A stretch of 64,000 nucleotides of DNA from Desulfuromonas thiophila (GTDB lineage: Bacteria; Desulfobacterota; Desulfuromonadia; Desulfuromonadales; Desulfuromonadaceae), in contig NZ_FNAQ01000002.1 in the NCBI RefSeq assembly GCF_900101955.1, positions 248,001-312,000 of the forward strand, given 5' to 3'. The translations under genes and the position numbers were made by a program. Shown piece by piece: positions 14,975-24,997 of this stretch (position 1 is its first letter; the number at the start of each line of letters is the position of its first letter). A model generated the notes under the pieces. It saw nothing but the letters and a program-made list of their open reading frames with translations. It ran no database searches and was not told where the DNA came from.

Positions 14975-16612
14975 ATGACTGAACAAGCCAAGGCCAATCT
15001 GGAAAATCTCTATCGCATCTTCACGGTTCCCGAAGCTCCGGATTCCACCCTCGGCAGAATTGATCAAGCCCTTACCGCCGATCTTGCCGGTTTTCTGCAG
15101 CAGCATATTGTGGCCACGGGCTGCAGCCTGGAGGAAATCGAACGCGATTTTTCCAGTACGCAGATTCCCGAGGAACCGACCTTCGTGTCGGATTACACCG
15201 AGTTCGTCAAAAACAAGCTGGTGGCGCAATCGGTTCATACCGCTTCGCCCGGTTTTGTTGGCCACATGACCTCGGCCATGCCGTATTTCATGCTGCCGTT
15301 GTCGCGTATTCTCATCGCCCTGAACCAGAACACCGTCAAGGTGGAGACATCCAAGGCCTTCACACCGCTGGAGCGGCAGGTGCTGGCCATGCTCCATCGG
15401 CTGGTGTTCGCGCAGGATGATGCCTTCTATCAGCGCTATATCCATGACAGCCGCTGTGCCCTGGGGGCTTTCTGTTCCGGCGGAACCATTGCCAACACCA
15501 CGGCCCTGTGGCTGGCGCGCAATCGCCTGTGCAAACCCGACGGCATGTTTCGCGGTATCGCCCAGGAAGGCTTGCTCCGGGCGCTGCAGCATCTGCGCTG
15601 TGAAGGGCTGGTGGTCTTGGCTTCACGCCGTGCCCATTATTCGTTGGCCAAGGGAGTTGATCTGCTGGGGCTTGGCCGCGATAACCTGATACCGGTCGAG
15701 ACCGACGAAAACAACCGGATCGATTTGCGCTGTCTGCGGCAGCACTGTCAGCGATTGCAGGATGAAAACAAGCGGGTGCTGGCACTGGTCGGCATTGCCG
15801 GTACCACGGAAACCGGCACCGTCGATCCCCTCGATGCCCTGGCCGATCTGGCCGCCGAACTGGAATGTCATTTCCATGTCGATGCCGCCTGGGGCGGACC
15901 GACCCTGTTTTCCCAGACGCATCGCGGACTTCTCAAGGGTATCGAACGAGCGGATTCCGTTACCATCGATGCCCACAAACAGCTTTACGCGCCGATGGGG
16001 GCCGGCATGGTGCTGTTCCGCGATCCCAGGGCTGTTTCCGCCATTGAGCATCATGCCGCCTACATTCTGCGGCCTGGCTCGAAGGATCTTGGCACCCACA
16101 CCCTCGAAGGTTCCCGGCCAGGCAAGGCGTTGCTGGTGCATGCCGGGTTGTCGATTATCGGCCGCAAGGGCTATGAACTGTTGATTGATCAGGGCATTGA
16201 GCGGGCACGCCACTTCGCTGACTGCATCCGGGCCCATCCTGATTTTGAACTGGTGACCGCGCCGGAACTCAACATCCTCACCTACCGCTATAATCCGGCC
16301 TGGTCGCAGCAGGCCATGGCCCAGGCTAGCCAGGAACAGCGGCGTGTGGCCAATGTTTTGCTGGATCAGCTGACCGTGACCATCCAGAAGGCTCAGCGCG
16401 AGGCCGGCAACACCTTTGTTTCCCGTACCCGGCTGGAGCCGGCCCAGTATCAGGGCGACAGTATTACCGTCTTTCGGGTGGTGTTGGCCAACCCGCTGAC
16501 CACCGATGCTCTGCTGGAAGCCGTACTGGCGGAACAGTGTGGTTGGGCGCGGCGCTTTGCCGAGCTGCTGGCGCCGTTACAGGCGTTGCAGGCCGGCTGG
16601 CGGCAGGCGTGA
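14975..16612 (+). CDS. PLP-dependent decarboxylase, PanP (aspartate 1-decarboxylase)-like
   Basis: 545-aa group II pyridoxal-phosphate decarboxylase. PLP sites are visible: FHVDAAWGG (Asp303) and DAHKQLYAP (Lys335, Schiff base). FCSGGTIANTTAL is the phosphate-contact segment. Length and the N-terminal FxGHMTSAMPYFMLPLSRIL match the PanP family, which makes beta-alanine from aspartate for coenzyme A synthesis in bacteria lacking PanD. Glutamate or another acid as substrate cannot be excluded. The ATG at 14975 has GAAGG upstream. It has its own promoter and terminator. Confidence 0.85.
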   Translation: MTEQAKANLENLYRIFTVPEAPDSTLGRIDQALTADLAGFLQQHIVATGCSLEEIERDFSSTQIPEEPTFVSDYTEFVKNKLVAQSVHTASPGFVGHMTSAMPYFMLPLSRILIALNQNTVKVETSKAFTPLERQVLAMLHRLVFAQDDAFYQRYIHDSRCALGAFCSGGTIANTTALWLARNRLCKPDGMFRGIAQEGLLRALQHLRCEGLVVLASRRAHYSLAKGVDLLGLGRDNLIPVETDENNRIDLRCLRQHCQRLQDENKRVLALVGIAGTTETGTVDPLDALADLAAELECHFHVDAAWGGPTLFSQTHRGLLKGIERADSVTIDAHKQLYAPMGAGMVLFRDPRAVSAIEHHAAYILRPGSKDLGTHTLEGSRPGKALLVHAGLSIIGRKGYELLIDQGIERARHFADCIRAHPDFELVTAPELNILTYRYNPAWSQQAMAQASQEQRRVANVLLDQLTVTIQKAQREAGNTFVSRTRLEPAQYQGDSITVFRVVLANPLTTDALLEAVLAEQCGWARRFAELLAPLQALQAGWRQA

Positions 16613-16652
16613 CACGGCTTGTTGCTGTCCGCAGGTGCTCGCTGTTGCTGGA

Positions 16653-16676
16653 AAAGGCCCCTTCCGCGGGGTCTTT
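16653..16676 (+). terminator. terminator after the decarboxylase gene
   Basis: Eight-pair stem AAGGCCCC/GGGGTCTT (one G-U), loop TTCCGC, leading into TCTTTT. Confidence 0.65.
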
Positions 16677-16736
16677 TCTGCGTTTGGGGCCGTTTCTAAC
16701 GTCAGGGGCAGGAACGCCCGGAAGAGGTCTGCGGCA

Positions 16737-18011
16737 ATGAAGTTGCACTATGGCCTGGAAGATCGGCCGCCCTGGCCGCAACGGTTGCTGTATGCCGGCC
16801 AGTGGTTTGTCATCTGTCTGCCGACCCTGGTGATTCTGGCCCAGTTGGCGGCGCGGCTGCAGCCTGGTGGTACCGCCGCGGCTGGGCTGTATCTGCAAAA
16901 GATCAGTCTGATGACAGCGGTCGCACTGCTGGCTCAAGTGCTGGTCGGTCATCGTTTGCCGCTGGTGCTGGGGCCGGCGGCGGTGCTGCTGGTCGGGGTT
17001 CTGGCCTGTCGCGCCAGTGATCCGGCCGCCGTGACCAGCGCCCTGTTTCTGGGCGGACTGCTGTTGTTTCTGCTGGCTCGCAGCAGCCTGCTGCTGCGTT
17101 TGCAGCGGCTGTTCACGGCGCGGGTGATTGCCGTTGTGCTGCTGCTGATAGCCTTTACCCTGCTGCCGCTGATCGGCCAATTGCTGTTGCCTGCCGGACT
17201 GGCAGCGCCTGATGGCCCGTTGCGGCTGGGTTTTGCCAGCCTGTTGCTGCTGCTGCTTTTGCTGCTGCATCGCTGGCTGACAGGGTTGGGGCGTGCCACC
17301 TTGGTGATCTGGGGCCTGGCGGCAGGAACCTTGGTCTGGCTGATACTGGTGCCGCCGTGCCAGAGTCCTGTGCCGCTGCCCTGGCTGGGCTGGCCGCTGA
17401 CATCGCTGTCGCTGACCTGGCAGTTCGATCCCGCCGTGCTGCTGGCCTTTCTGGTTTGCTATCTGGCTCTGGCGGTCAACGATCTGGGGTCGATGCAGTC
17501 GCTCGCGCCCTTCTTTGATTTGCCCGATCTGCCCCGGCGATTGCGCCGCGGTCTGGCCGTTACCGGCCTGGCCAACATGCTGGCTGCCTTCATTGGGGTG
17601 ATCGGGCCGGTCAATTATTCCTTCAGCCCTGGTGTGCTGGCGGCTTCGGGCTGTGGTGCGCGTCGGGTGCTGTTGCCGGTGGCCGCCGCCCTGGGCCTGT
17701 GCGCCCTGTCCCCTCGTCTGCTGGGCTACCTCAGTGCCGTGCCGGACGTTGTCATCGGTGTCATTCTGCTTTATGTTCTCAGTGTTCAGTCGCTGACCGC
17801 GCTGCGTTTGCTGGCCGGGGCCGGAACGCGTCGCAGTCTGGTGCTGGGAGTCGGCCTGCCGGTGCTGTGTGGTACCCTTGTGGCTTTCATCCCGGCACAG
17901 CAACTGCTGCGGCTGCCGCTGGCATTGCAGCCGCTGGCTGGCAATGGTTTTGTTGTTGGTTTGCTAGCCGCCCTGCTGCTTGACCGGTCCGGCGGCCGTG
18001 GCCAGAGGTGA
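16737..18011 (+). CDS. NCS2-family purine/uracil permease
   Basis: 424-aa inner-membrane transporter with about 12-14 hydrophobic segments. The N-terminus (HYGLEDRPPWPQRLLYAGQW) is the hallmark of nucleobase:cation symporter-2 proteins. The later segment NDLGSMQSLAPF...GLANMLAAFIGVIGPVNYSFSPGVLAASG corresponds to the TM8-TM10 substrate region. The ATG at 16737 has GAGG nine bases upstream. The substrate (xanthine, uric acid or uracil) is not decided by sequence inspection. Confidence 0.85.
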   Translation: MKLHYGLEDRPPWPQRLLYAGQWFVICLPTLVILAQLAARLQPGGTAAAGLYLQKISLMTAVALLAQVLVGHRLPLVLGPAAVLLVGVLACRASDPAAVTSALFLGGLLLFLLARSSLLLRLQRLFTARVIAVVLLLIAFTLLPLIGQLLLPAGLAAPDGPLRLGFASLLLLLLLLLHRWLTGLGRATLVIWGLAAGTLVWLILVPPCQSPVPLPWLGWPLTSLSLTWQFDPAVLLAFLVCYLALAVNDLGSMQSLAPFFDLPDLPRRLRRGLAVTGLANMLAAFIGVIGPVNYSFSPGVLAASGCGARRVLLPVAAALGLCALSPRLLGYLSAVPDVVIGVILLYVLSVQSLTALRLLAGAGTRRSLVLGVGLPVLCGTLVAFIPAQQLLRLPLALQPLAGNGFVVGLLAALLLDRSGGRGQR

Positions 18012-18045
18012 ACGTCCATTCTTTCTTTTGCGAGAGGAAACCATC

Positions 18046-19704
18046 ATGACCCGCCGTCGCCAAGGGCACTTGCCATCGGTTAATGCGTCGCTGGCTCATC
18101 AGATTCAGGCGCTGCAGACGCGCAGCGCCCGCCAGAAATACCAGTATCTGCTCGATCAGCAGCAGCCTGAAGAACTGGTGCAGGCGTTGCCGGCGCAGGA
18201 TCTGTATTTGTTGCTCAAGGAGCTTGGTCCCCTTGATGTACCCGAGTTGGTTGGCCTGGCCAGTGGCGCTCAGTTGACCTGCTGTATTGATCTGGACTGC
18301 TGGCGGGGAGATCAGTTTGACAGCCGTCAGGGCTGGCTGTGGTTGGAGCTGCTGGCGCAACAGGATGAGCAACAGCAGTTGCGCCTGCTGGAAGAGATGG
18401 ATTTTGACGCGCTGGTGCTGCTGCTGAAGGGCCATCTGCATATCGTGCACGGGCTGGAGGCCTGGGACGAAGACAACAATGACGCGCCGCCGCAGCGGCC
18501 TGGTCAGATCTACGAATGTCGCTATGCCGGCGAGGAGCAGGCCCGTCTGCTCGAAGGGCTGCAGGACCTGTTGTTTCGCGAGCGGCGCTCCTTTTTTCTG
18601 CAGCTGATGGAGGCGGTGCGCCACGAGACGCGCCTGACGCTGACCGAGGAGGTCTATCAGCTGCGCTCCGGCCGGCTGGGTGATCTGGGTTTCTACGAGC
18701 CGGTTGAGGCGCGACTGCTGCGTGCCTGGCTTGATCCGGCCAGCTTCCGGCCGCAGGATTTTGACAAGACCGCCGATCCGCTGTGGTCTCGGCAGACGGC
18801 TCTGCCCGAGGCGCCGCTCTTTATCCTGACGGCGGCACGGCCGCAGGATCTGCTGGCCGAGGTGCTGTCTGGCGGTCTCACACCGGCACTGCACAGCGAA
18901 CTGGCGCTGCTGCTCAATCGTGCCATGAGCGCCGATCAGGTGGATGTCGGTGATCCGGTCGCGGTGCGCCAGAGTCTGGAGGATGTCTACCACTATCTCA
19001 ACATCGCCTTGGGTCATCTGGCCGGCAGTGCCGCCGATACGGCGACCGAGCTGTTTGGCCGGCTGTATCTGCAGTCTCTCTACCGGTTGGGCTTTTGTCT
19101 GACGGAGCGCTTGGCGCGGCAGGCCCGCAGCCTGCGACGTTCCTGCCTTGGTCCCTGGTTCGATCCGCCGGCGTTGGCCCTGCTGACAGCCCTTGATCAG
19201 CCCAAGCCGCGTCTGTACGCCGCCCTGATCGACCCGGTGCACGCCGATATGCGGCCCTTCACCACCTGTAGCCAGCTGCAGCTGGTTCAGCGTGAGCTGG
19301 ATACCTTGCAGGCCCTGCAGCAGCTGTTCAGCCGCCAGCCACCCTTCGCCTTGCCCGTGCCGACAGAATGGGATCTGTGTGACTGTCAGCCGCCCCAGGC
19401 GAACGAGGTCGGGCTGGCCCAGCTGTTCCTCACGGCGCTGGCCAATCGGCTACTGGGGGAGGCGTTTGCGCCAGTACCGCTAGCGCTGGTCGCGCTGGAA
19501 CCGCTGCACCAGCGTCTGACGGCATCGGCAGGAGCGTTTGAGGCGCTGTGGCAGCAGAGCCGGCAGCAGTTCGAACAGCAGCAGCCCGGAACTGGAGTCT
19601 TTGTCGATTATGCCTTCCGGCTGCTGCAGCAGGAATTCTGCCCCCTGGCACCAGCCGATCTGAAACCGGCCTTCATCACGGCTTTTGTGCTACGGCTGTC
19701 TTGA
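18046..19704 (+). CDS. DUF6178 family protein
   Basis: 552 aa, predicted soluble. I recognise it as one of the large DUF6178 proteins typical of deltaproteobacterial genomes (LPSVNASLAHQIQALQTRSARQKYQYLLD at the N-terminus; YLNIALGHLAG in the middle); no function is established. It is rich in Leu and Gln and mostly helical. The ATG at 18046 follows GAGAGGAAACC. It begins 34 bp after the permease gene and may share its transcript. Its 3' end overlaps the converging radical SAM gene by 15 bp. Confidence 0.75.
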   Translation: MTRRRQGHLPSVNASLAHQIQALQTRSARQKYQYLLDQQQPEELVQALPAQDLYLLLKELGPLDVPELVGLASGAQLTCCIDLDCWRGDQFDSRQGWLWLELLAQQDEQQQLRLLEEMDFDALVLLLKGHLHIVHGLEAWDEDNNDAPPQRPGQIYECRYAGEEQARLLEGLQDLLFRERRSFFLQLMEAVRHETRLTLTEEVYQLRSGRLGDLGFYEPVEARLLRAWLDPASFRPQDFDKTADPLWSRQTALPEAPLFILTAARPQDLLAEVLSGGLTPALHSELALLLNRAMSADQVDVGDPVAVRQSLEDVYHYLNIALGHLAGSAADTATELFGRLYLQSLYRLGFCLTERLARQARSLRRSCLGPWFDPPALALLTALDQPKPRLYAALIDPVHADMRPFTTCSQLQLVQRELDTLQALQQLFSRQPPFALPVPTEWDLCDCQPPQANEVGLAQLFLTALANRLLGEAFAPVPLALVALEPLHQRLTASAGAFEALWQQSRQQFEQQQPGTGVFVDYAFRLLQQEFCPLAPADLKPAFITAFVLRLS

Positions 19705-21435
19705 GGTTGCGCTGGTGCCGGGCCAGGCCAGGCGCTGATGCTCAATGTGCAGGGGCCGGCCCTTGCCGCTGAGATAGAAAAACAGATGAATGGGGCGGGC
19801 GGGATCGTCATCGCTGGCGGCGGGCAGATGCAGTGCCAGATACTGCAGTTTGATGCCCTGGCCGCGCAGCGTGGCGAGGCGGCTGTCGACGCTGTGACTG
19901 ATGGCGGTGCTCAGTGCGGGGTTGTCGGTCGGGCAGCGGCGGGGAACACAAAAGTCTGGCAGATTGTTGACCGAAACCAGTTCGGCATCGGCATAGTCGG
20001 CACACAGGGCCTCCACCAGACGGGTCTGCAGCGGTGGCGGATAGAGGTGCTCGATGCAGCTGGCCAGCCGCTCGAACAGGCTGCGGCCGGTAAGGGGAAA
20101 GCGCAGCAGTTGCCGGCTCTGAAAGAAATCGGTCAGGGCCAGCAGGGCGGCGCTGGCGCTGCCGTGATGGCTCTGCAGCATTTGAAGAAAACGTCGGCCG
20201 CGCTGTTGATTCCAGGTCAGATCAAGCAGCCGGCTCAGGCCCCGCAGCCGTTCGAGTTCGGAAAAGTCCAGATCGGGGGTGACCAGCACACTGTAGGGCG
20301 GGTGGGGGTCGAAGCGTAGGCCCAGTGCCGTTGCCTGCTGCCGCAGTGGCGCGCCGGGCAGCAGTTTGAGCGGTTCGATCTGCAGATGATGCGGTTGCAG
20401 CGCCAGCACCTGATCGATATTGGTACAGATCTGGGCGAAGGATTCGCCCGGCAAGCCGGCGATGAGGTCGAGGTGCAGATGAATCTGGCTGTGCTGGCGC
20501 AGAAAGCGGACGGCGTGGCTGAGCTGATCGAAAGGCGCGTGACGCTGCACCCGGCGCAGGCTGTCCGGCAGGCAGGACTGCACGCCGATTTCAAACTGGA
20601 AGGTCTCGGCCGGAACCTGCCGCAGCAGCTGCAAGGTGTCATCGTCCAGCAGATGGGCGCCGATCTCGAAATGCAGATGGCTGCCCTGATTGTGCCGCAG
20701 GATGAAGGCGAACAGCTCACGGGCGCGGGCGGCGTCGTAATTAAAGGTCCGATCGACCAGTTTGATCTTCGGCACCCGTTGGCGCAGCAGCCACAGCAGG
20801 TCGGCTTCGATGCGCGCGGGTGAGAAGCTGCGCACCTGGCGGTCGAGGGCGCTCATGCAGAAGGCACAGCGGTAGGGACAGCCGCGGCTGGTTTCGTAGT
20901 AGACGAAGCCGCGTTGGCAGTCCACCAGCCCCTGGGCGAAGGGCGAGGGAATGGTGTCGAGGTCGGCCAGGGGCGGGCCGTCGGGCCCTTCGGCGATGCT
21001 GCCGTCGGCGCGGCGCAGACTCAGGCGGGCAACGCCCTGCGGTTCCTCACCGCGCTGCCAGCTGTGCAACAGGGCGCGCAACGGCGCTTCCCCCTCGCCG
21101 CGCACGATGGCACGGATGCCGGGGTGGCGCCACAGCTCTTGCTGCGCGTAGCTGACCTCCGGCCCTCCCAGCACCAGGCGCAGTTCCGGCCGGATCAGAT
21201 GCAGGGCATCCACCAGCGCCAGGGTTTCCTCGCGATTCCACAGATAGACGGAAAAGGCGATAACGTCGGGTCGATGCTGCAGGAGCAGCGCCAGCAGATT
21301 GTCACGCGGTTCGTGGACCGTGGCCTCGACGATTTCGATCGTGCCGCAAGCCGTGCCGCAGTACGCCGCCAGGTAGGGCAGAGCCAGACTGGGGTGGATA
21401 AATTTGCTGTGGAGTGTGGTCAACAGGGTATGCAT
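19690..21435 (-). CDS. B12-binding radical SAM protein (DUF4080 type)
   Basis: 581 aa. An N-terminal cobalamin-binding-like Rossmann domain (about 1-140, LVLGGPEVSYAQQELW) is followed by a radical SAM core with CX3CX2C in RGCPYRCAFC (about residues 185-194), and a C-terminal DUF4080-like region. This class carries out radical methylation or tRNA/small-molecule modification; the substrate is unknown. It is transcribed divergently from the next radical SAM gene and convergently overlaps the DUF6178 gene. Confidence 0.88.
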   Translation of the reverse strand: MHTLLTTLHSKFIHPSLALPYLAAYCGTACGTIEIVEATVHEPRDNLLALLLQHRPDVIAFSVYLWNREETLALVDALHLIRPELRLVLGGPEVSYAQQELWRHPGIRAIVRGEGEAPLRALLHSWQRGEEPQGVARLSLRRADGSIAEGPDGPPLADLDTIPSPFAQGLVDCQRGFVYYETSRGCPYRCAFCMSALDRQVRSFSPARIEADLLWLLRQRVPKIKLVDRTFNYDAARARELFAFILRHNQGSHLHFEIGAHLLDDDTLQLLRQVPAETFQFEIGVQSCLPDSLRRVQRHAPFDQLSHAVRFLRQHSQIHLHLDLIAGLPGESFAQICTNIDQVLALQPHHLQIEPLKLLPGAPLRQQATALGLRFDPHPPYSVLVTPDLDFSELERLRGLSRLLDLTWNQQRGRRFLQMLQSHHGSASAALLALTDFFQSRQLLRFPLTGRSLFERLASCIEHLYPPPLQTRLVEALCADYADAELVSVNNLPDFCVPRRCPTDNPALSTAISHSVDSRLATLRGQGIKLQYLALHLPAASDDDPARPIHLFFYLSGKGRPLHIEHQRLAWPGTSATSRQP

Positions 21436-21614
21436 GGTGTGGCAGCATACTCCAGCCGGACGACCGCTGCAATCGTCCAGCGGGGGCGGGCTGGTCCGTC
21501 ACGGTGCCGAGCCGGTTTTTTCGCTGCGGTGAAGGTTGTGTGGCGGGGCGGTTTTGCGGTAGCATCGGCCTTTCTTGCCCGCCTGGCGGGATCTTGGCTC
21601 TTGAGGAGATGTTC

Positions 21615-23000
21615 ATGGCAAAACCGACCGGCCGACCGGATCGCAAAACCTTCTGCACCGTCGTGGCGACAGCCGATGGCCAGGTGTTCGAATATCCCGG
21701 ACTGCTGCTGGCCGGCCACAAGGGTGATCAGCCCTGTGCACCGCGCCCCGAAGAGATGATTCCGCTGCCCGCCGGCAGCCGGTTGTTCACCCTGCCGCAG
21801 GCGCTGCCGCAGGGCTTCGATTCCCAGACGGGCCGTCTGCAGACGCTGGAACGGCTGCCACGCTCCTGGGGCGGCGACAGGGTGCAGGCCGTCTGTGCCT
21901 TCATGGCGCCGGGTTATACCCGGACCCTGCTGCCCGCCGCACAGTATCCGGCCCGGCGCGAGACCCTGCCCCTGTGGGCGTATACCGCCCTGGGCTGGTG
22001 CCTGGAGGAGGAGCGCTTCTACGTCGCCGCCAGCCAGGTCGACCGTAACCTGCAGTGGCAGCCTGACCGCTTTGATGATCGCGAGGTGGCGCCGGGGGTT
22101 GATCGTCTGCTGGCGCGCTTTCCGGACAACCGCCTGCTGCGTCAGCTGGCCCGCTGTGCGCTGGATTACCACTGCTTCGCCGCCAAGAATCTTTTTCTGG
22201 GGCGGTGGGAAGCGCCACTGCCGACTTCGCCGCAGTGCAATGCCCGCTGTCTGGGCTGCCTGTCGTGGCAGAGCGCCGAGAATGAATGCTGTCCGTCGAG
22301 TCAGGAGCGCATCACCTTCGTGCCGACGGTGCAGGAACTGGTCGAAACCGCCGTTCCCCATCTGCAGACCGCCGAAAACGCTATTGTTTCCTATGGCCAG
22401 GGCTGTGAAGGCGATCCGATTCTGCAGGCCGATGTCATCTGCCAGTCCATCCGTGCCATGCGCGCCGAAACGGCGCGTGGCACCATCAATTTCAACTCCA
22501 ACGCCTCGTTGCCGGATAAAATCGACGCGCTGGCGGCCGCCGGTCTCGATTCCCTGCGCGTCTCCCTCAATTCCGCCCGCGAGGATTTCTACACCGCCTA
22601 TTACCGCCCGCGCGGTTACTGCTTTGCCGATGTCCGCGAGTCGCTGCGGCGGGCGCGGCAGCAGGGTTTGTTCGTCATGCTCAACTATCTGGTGTTTCCC
22701 GGCATCAGTGACCAGCAGGAGGAAATCGACGCTTTGGTCGAGCTGATTGATGACGGCCGTGTCGATCTGATCCAGATGCGCAACCTGTGCATCGATCCGC
22801 AGCAGTATCTGCGCGCCATGCCCAAGGGCGGCACACCCATCGGCCTGCTGGCTATGCTGGAACAGATTAAGGAGCGGGTGCCGCGCATTCAGTATGGCTA
22901 TTTCAACCGCACGCGGGAGAGCTTTTTTCCTGCCGGATTCGAACAGGACTGGCCGATCCGGCCGTCCCGCACCGCCAGCCCCAAGGAGTCCAAGCGATGA
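21615..23000 (+). CDS. radical SAM protein
   Basis: 461 aa. The 4Fe-4S cluster motif is CNARCLGC at about residues 210-217, followed by SYGQGCEGDP (SAM contact) and NFNSNASLPDKIDAL. The N-terminal 200 residues form an extra domain (TVVATADGQVFEYPGLLLAG) not found in generic radical SAM enzymes. Related proteins exist in deltaproteobacteria without known substrate. The ATG at 21615 is favoured: GAGGAG lies six bases upstream. The next gene overlaps by 4 bases. Confidence 0.87.
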   Translation: MAKPTGRPDRKTFCTVVATADGQVFEYPGLLLAGHKGDQPCAPRPEEMIPLPAGSRLFTLPQALPQGFDSQTGRLQTLERLPRSWGGDRVQAVCAFMAPGYTRTLLPAAQYPARRETLPLWAYTALGWCLEEERFYVAASQVDRNLQWQPDRFDDREVAPGVDRLLARFPDNRLLRQLARCALDYHCFAAKNLFLGRWEAPLPTSPQCNARCLGCLSWQSAENECCPSSQERITFVPTVQELVETAVPHLQTAENAIVSYGQGCEGDPILQADVICQSIRAMRAETARGTINFNSNASLPDKIDALAAAGLDSLRVSLNSAREDFYTAYYRPRGYCFADVRESLRRARQQGLFVMLNYLVFPGISDQQEEIDALVELIDDGRVDLIQMRNLCIDPQQYLRAMPKGGTPIGLLAMLEQIKERVPRIQYGYFNRTRESFFPAGFEQDWPIRPSRTASPKESKR

Positions 23001-23626
23001 ACCAGCGTTTTTATTCCGTCATTGTTACCGGTATTCTCTTGCTGACCTCGGTGTCGTCCGGCCAGGCTGAAACCGGCTATGTGTCGGACCGGCTGATGGT
23101 GAACCTGCGTCAGGGCAAGGGCACCGCCTATCCCGTGGTGCGCACCCTGCAGTCAGACACGCCGCTGGAGATCCTGGCCGAGGAGGGCGATTTTTACCAG
23201 GTGCGGCTGGAAGAAGGGCTGGATGGCTATATCCCGCGACAGTACGTTTCGCGTGAGATACCCAAGGCCCAGCAGATCGCGCAGCTCAATGCTGAAGTGG
23301 ATCGTCTGCGGCAGCAGCTGAACAGCCAGCCGGGTCAGCAGGAAAACCAGCGACTGCAACAGGAGATCAGCCACTTGCAGCAGCAGCTGGCCGAGCGTGA
23401 TCAACAGCTGGCGCAGTTGCGCGCCGCCAATCCCGACCTGGATGCCCTGCAGCAACAGCTGCGGCAGGCCCAGGAGGAGGCCACGCGCCTGCGGCAGCAG
23501 GATCGCAGCCTGCTGCAGACGGCGGCGGTCCGCTGGTTTCTGGCGGGGGCTGGAGTTTTGCTGCTGGGCTGGTTTTTGGGCCGCAGTTCGCGCCAGAAAC
23601 GCCGCAGCAGTTTTGGTCATCTGTAA
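22997..23626 (+). CDS. SH3 domain protein with coiled coil and C-terminal membrane anchor
   Basis: 209 aa. Signal peptide (1-24), bacterial SH3 domain (about 27-90: YVSDRLMVNLRQGKGTAYPVVRTL), then a Gln-rich coiled coil (95-170) and one membrane segment (WFLAGAGVLLLGWFLG) near the C-terminus. The same order is seen in YgiM/TIGR04211 proteins. It probably binds peptidoglycan or stem peptides in the periplasm. It is coupled to the radical SAM gene by an ATGA overlap. Confidence 0.85.
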   Translation: MNQRFYSVIVTGILLLTSVSSGQAETGYVSDRLMVNLRQGKGTAYPVVRTLQSDTPLEILAEEGDFYQVRLEEGLDGYIPRQYVSREIPKAQQIAQLNAEVDRLRQQLNSQPGQQENQRLQQEISHLQQQLAERDQQLAQLRAANPDLDALQQQLRQAQEEATRLRQQDRSLLQTAAVRWFLAGAGVLLLGWFLGRSSRQKRRSSFGHL

Positions 23627-23656
23627 CGCTCAGGCTTCAGGGAAGGAGAATCTGGC

Positions 23657-24994
23657 ATGAAGGTTTTTGAATCGATCGGGCTGGCGGTGCCACAGATTCT
23701 GCTGCCGGCGCCACAGGTTGATCTGCGGCGCTGGGCGGTGATTGCCTGCGATCAGTACACCTCCGATCGCGAGTACTGGCAGCAGTTGGCGCAGCAGGTC
23801 GGCGAGGCGCCCTCGACCCTGCAACTGATCTTTCCCGAGGTGTATCTGGAGGACGCTGACGCCGCCGAACGGGTTGCCGCCATCCAGCAGCGGATGGAGG
23901 CCTATCTGGCCGAGGGCCTGCTGCAGCCGCAGGCGCCCGGTTTTGTGCTGGTTGAACGTGCCACGCCTCAGGTGCCGGTTCGCCATGGCCTGATGGTGGC
24001 GTTGGATCTGGAGTGTTACGATTACAGCACCGGCTCCACCTCGCTGATTCGCGCCACCGAAGGCACCATCGTTGAACGCTTGCCGCCGCGGATTCGCGTG
24101 CGGCGCGGCGCGGCGTTGGAACTGCCTCACATCATGGTGCTGATCGACGATCCGCAGCGTACCGTCATTGAACCATTGCTGCGTCAGAAGCTGCCGCCGC
24201 TGTACGATTTCGAGCTGCTCGGTGGTGCCGGCCATCTGCGCGGCTACGCCGTTCAGCGCCCCGCTCTGCTCCAGCAGGTGGCCGACGCCCTTGCGGCCCT
24301 GGCCGATCCCCAAGGGTTCCGCCAACGTTACCCCGACCACCCCGAGGTGCTGCTCTACGCCATGGGTGATGGCAATCACTCCTTTGCCACTGCCAAGGCC
24401 ATCTGGCAGGAAATCCGCAGCCAGATTGACGACCCCGCCCTGCTGGCCCGCCATCCGGCGCGCTATGCCCTGGTCGAACTGGTCAACCTGCACGATGCCG
24501 GCCTGGAATTCGAGGCCATTCACCGGGTTTTGTTCGATGTTGATTGTGATGCACTGTGCCAGCAGCTGCAGTGTTACGCGGCCGCTCAGGGCATGGTTTG
24601 CAGTCTGACGCCCTGCGCCGATCTGGCCAGCGCTCGACAGCTGGCGGCGCAGCCGCTTCCAGGGTGCCATCAGCTGGTAGCCAACCTGGCTGGGCGTCTG
24701 TACCTGCTGCGTTTTGAGGGGGTGCGCCGCACCCTGCCGCTGGCGACGCTGCAGGACTTCCTTGATGACTTTCTGCAGCAGCAGCCTTGGGTCGGTATCG
24801 ATTATATTCATGGCGAGGACAGCGTCAGCCGGCTGGCGTCACGCCCCAAACGGGCCGGTTTTTATCTGCCCGCCATTTCCAAGCACGAGCTGTTTGCGAC
24901 CATTGTGCGTGATGGAGCGCTGCCGCGTAAAACCTTTTCCATGGGCCATGCCGACGAAAAACGCTTCTACCTGGAGGCCCGCGCCCTGCGCTGA
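23657..24994 (+). CDS. DUF1015 family protein
   Basis: 445 aa. It starts VDLRRWAVIACDQYTSDREYW, and the family signature GDGNHSFATAKAIW lies near the middle. This SpbR/DUF1015 family is widespread in anaerobes; some members sit near serine or amino-acid metabolism genes. The function is not established. It follows the SH3 gene by 30 bp and ends before a separate promoter (24998-25025). Confidence 0.85.
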   Translation: MKVFESIGLAVPQILLPAPQVDLRRWAVIACDQYTSDREYWQQLAQQVGEAPSTLQLIFPEVYLEDADAAERVAAIQQRMEAYLAEGLLQPQAPGFVLVERATPQVPVRHGLMVALDLECYDYSTGSTSLIRATEGTIVERLPPRIRVRRGAALELPHIMVLIDDPQRTVIEPLLRQKLPPLYDFELLGGAGHLRGYAVQRPALLQQVADALAALADPQGFRQRYPDHPEVLLYAMGDGNHSFATAKAIWQEIRSQIDDPALLARHPARYALVELVNLHDAGLEFEAIHRVLFDVDCDALCQQLQCYAAAQGMVCSLTPCADLASARQLAAQPLPGCHQLVANLAGRLYLLRFEGVRRTLPLATLQDFLDDFLQQQPWVGIDYIHGEDSVSRLASRPKRAGFYLPAISKHELFATIVRDGALPRKTFSMGHADEKRFYLEARALR

Positions 24995-24997
24995 GAC

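Noticed and set aside
16464-17903. Long minus-strand open frame (479 codons) opposite the permease gene
   Set aside because: Gln/Pro/Arg-rich translation without any fold or ribosome-binding site. It is the antisense shadow of a clear NCS2 permease in GC-rich DNA.
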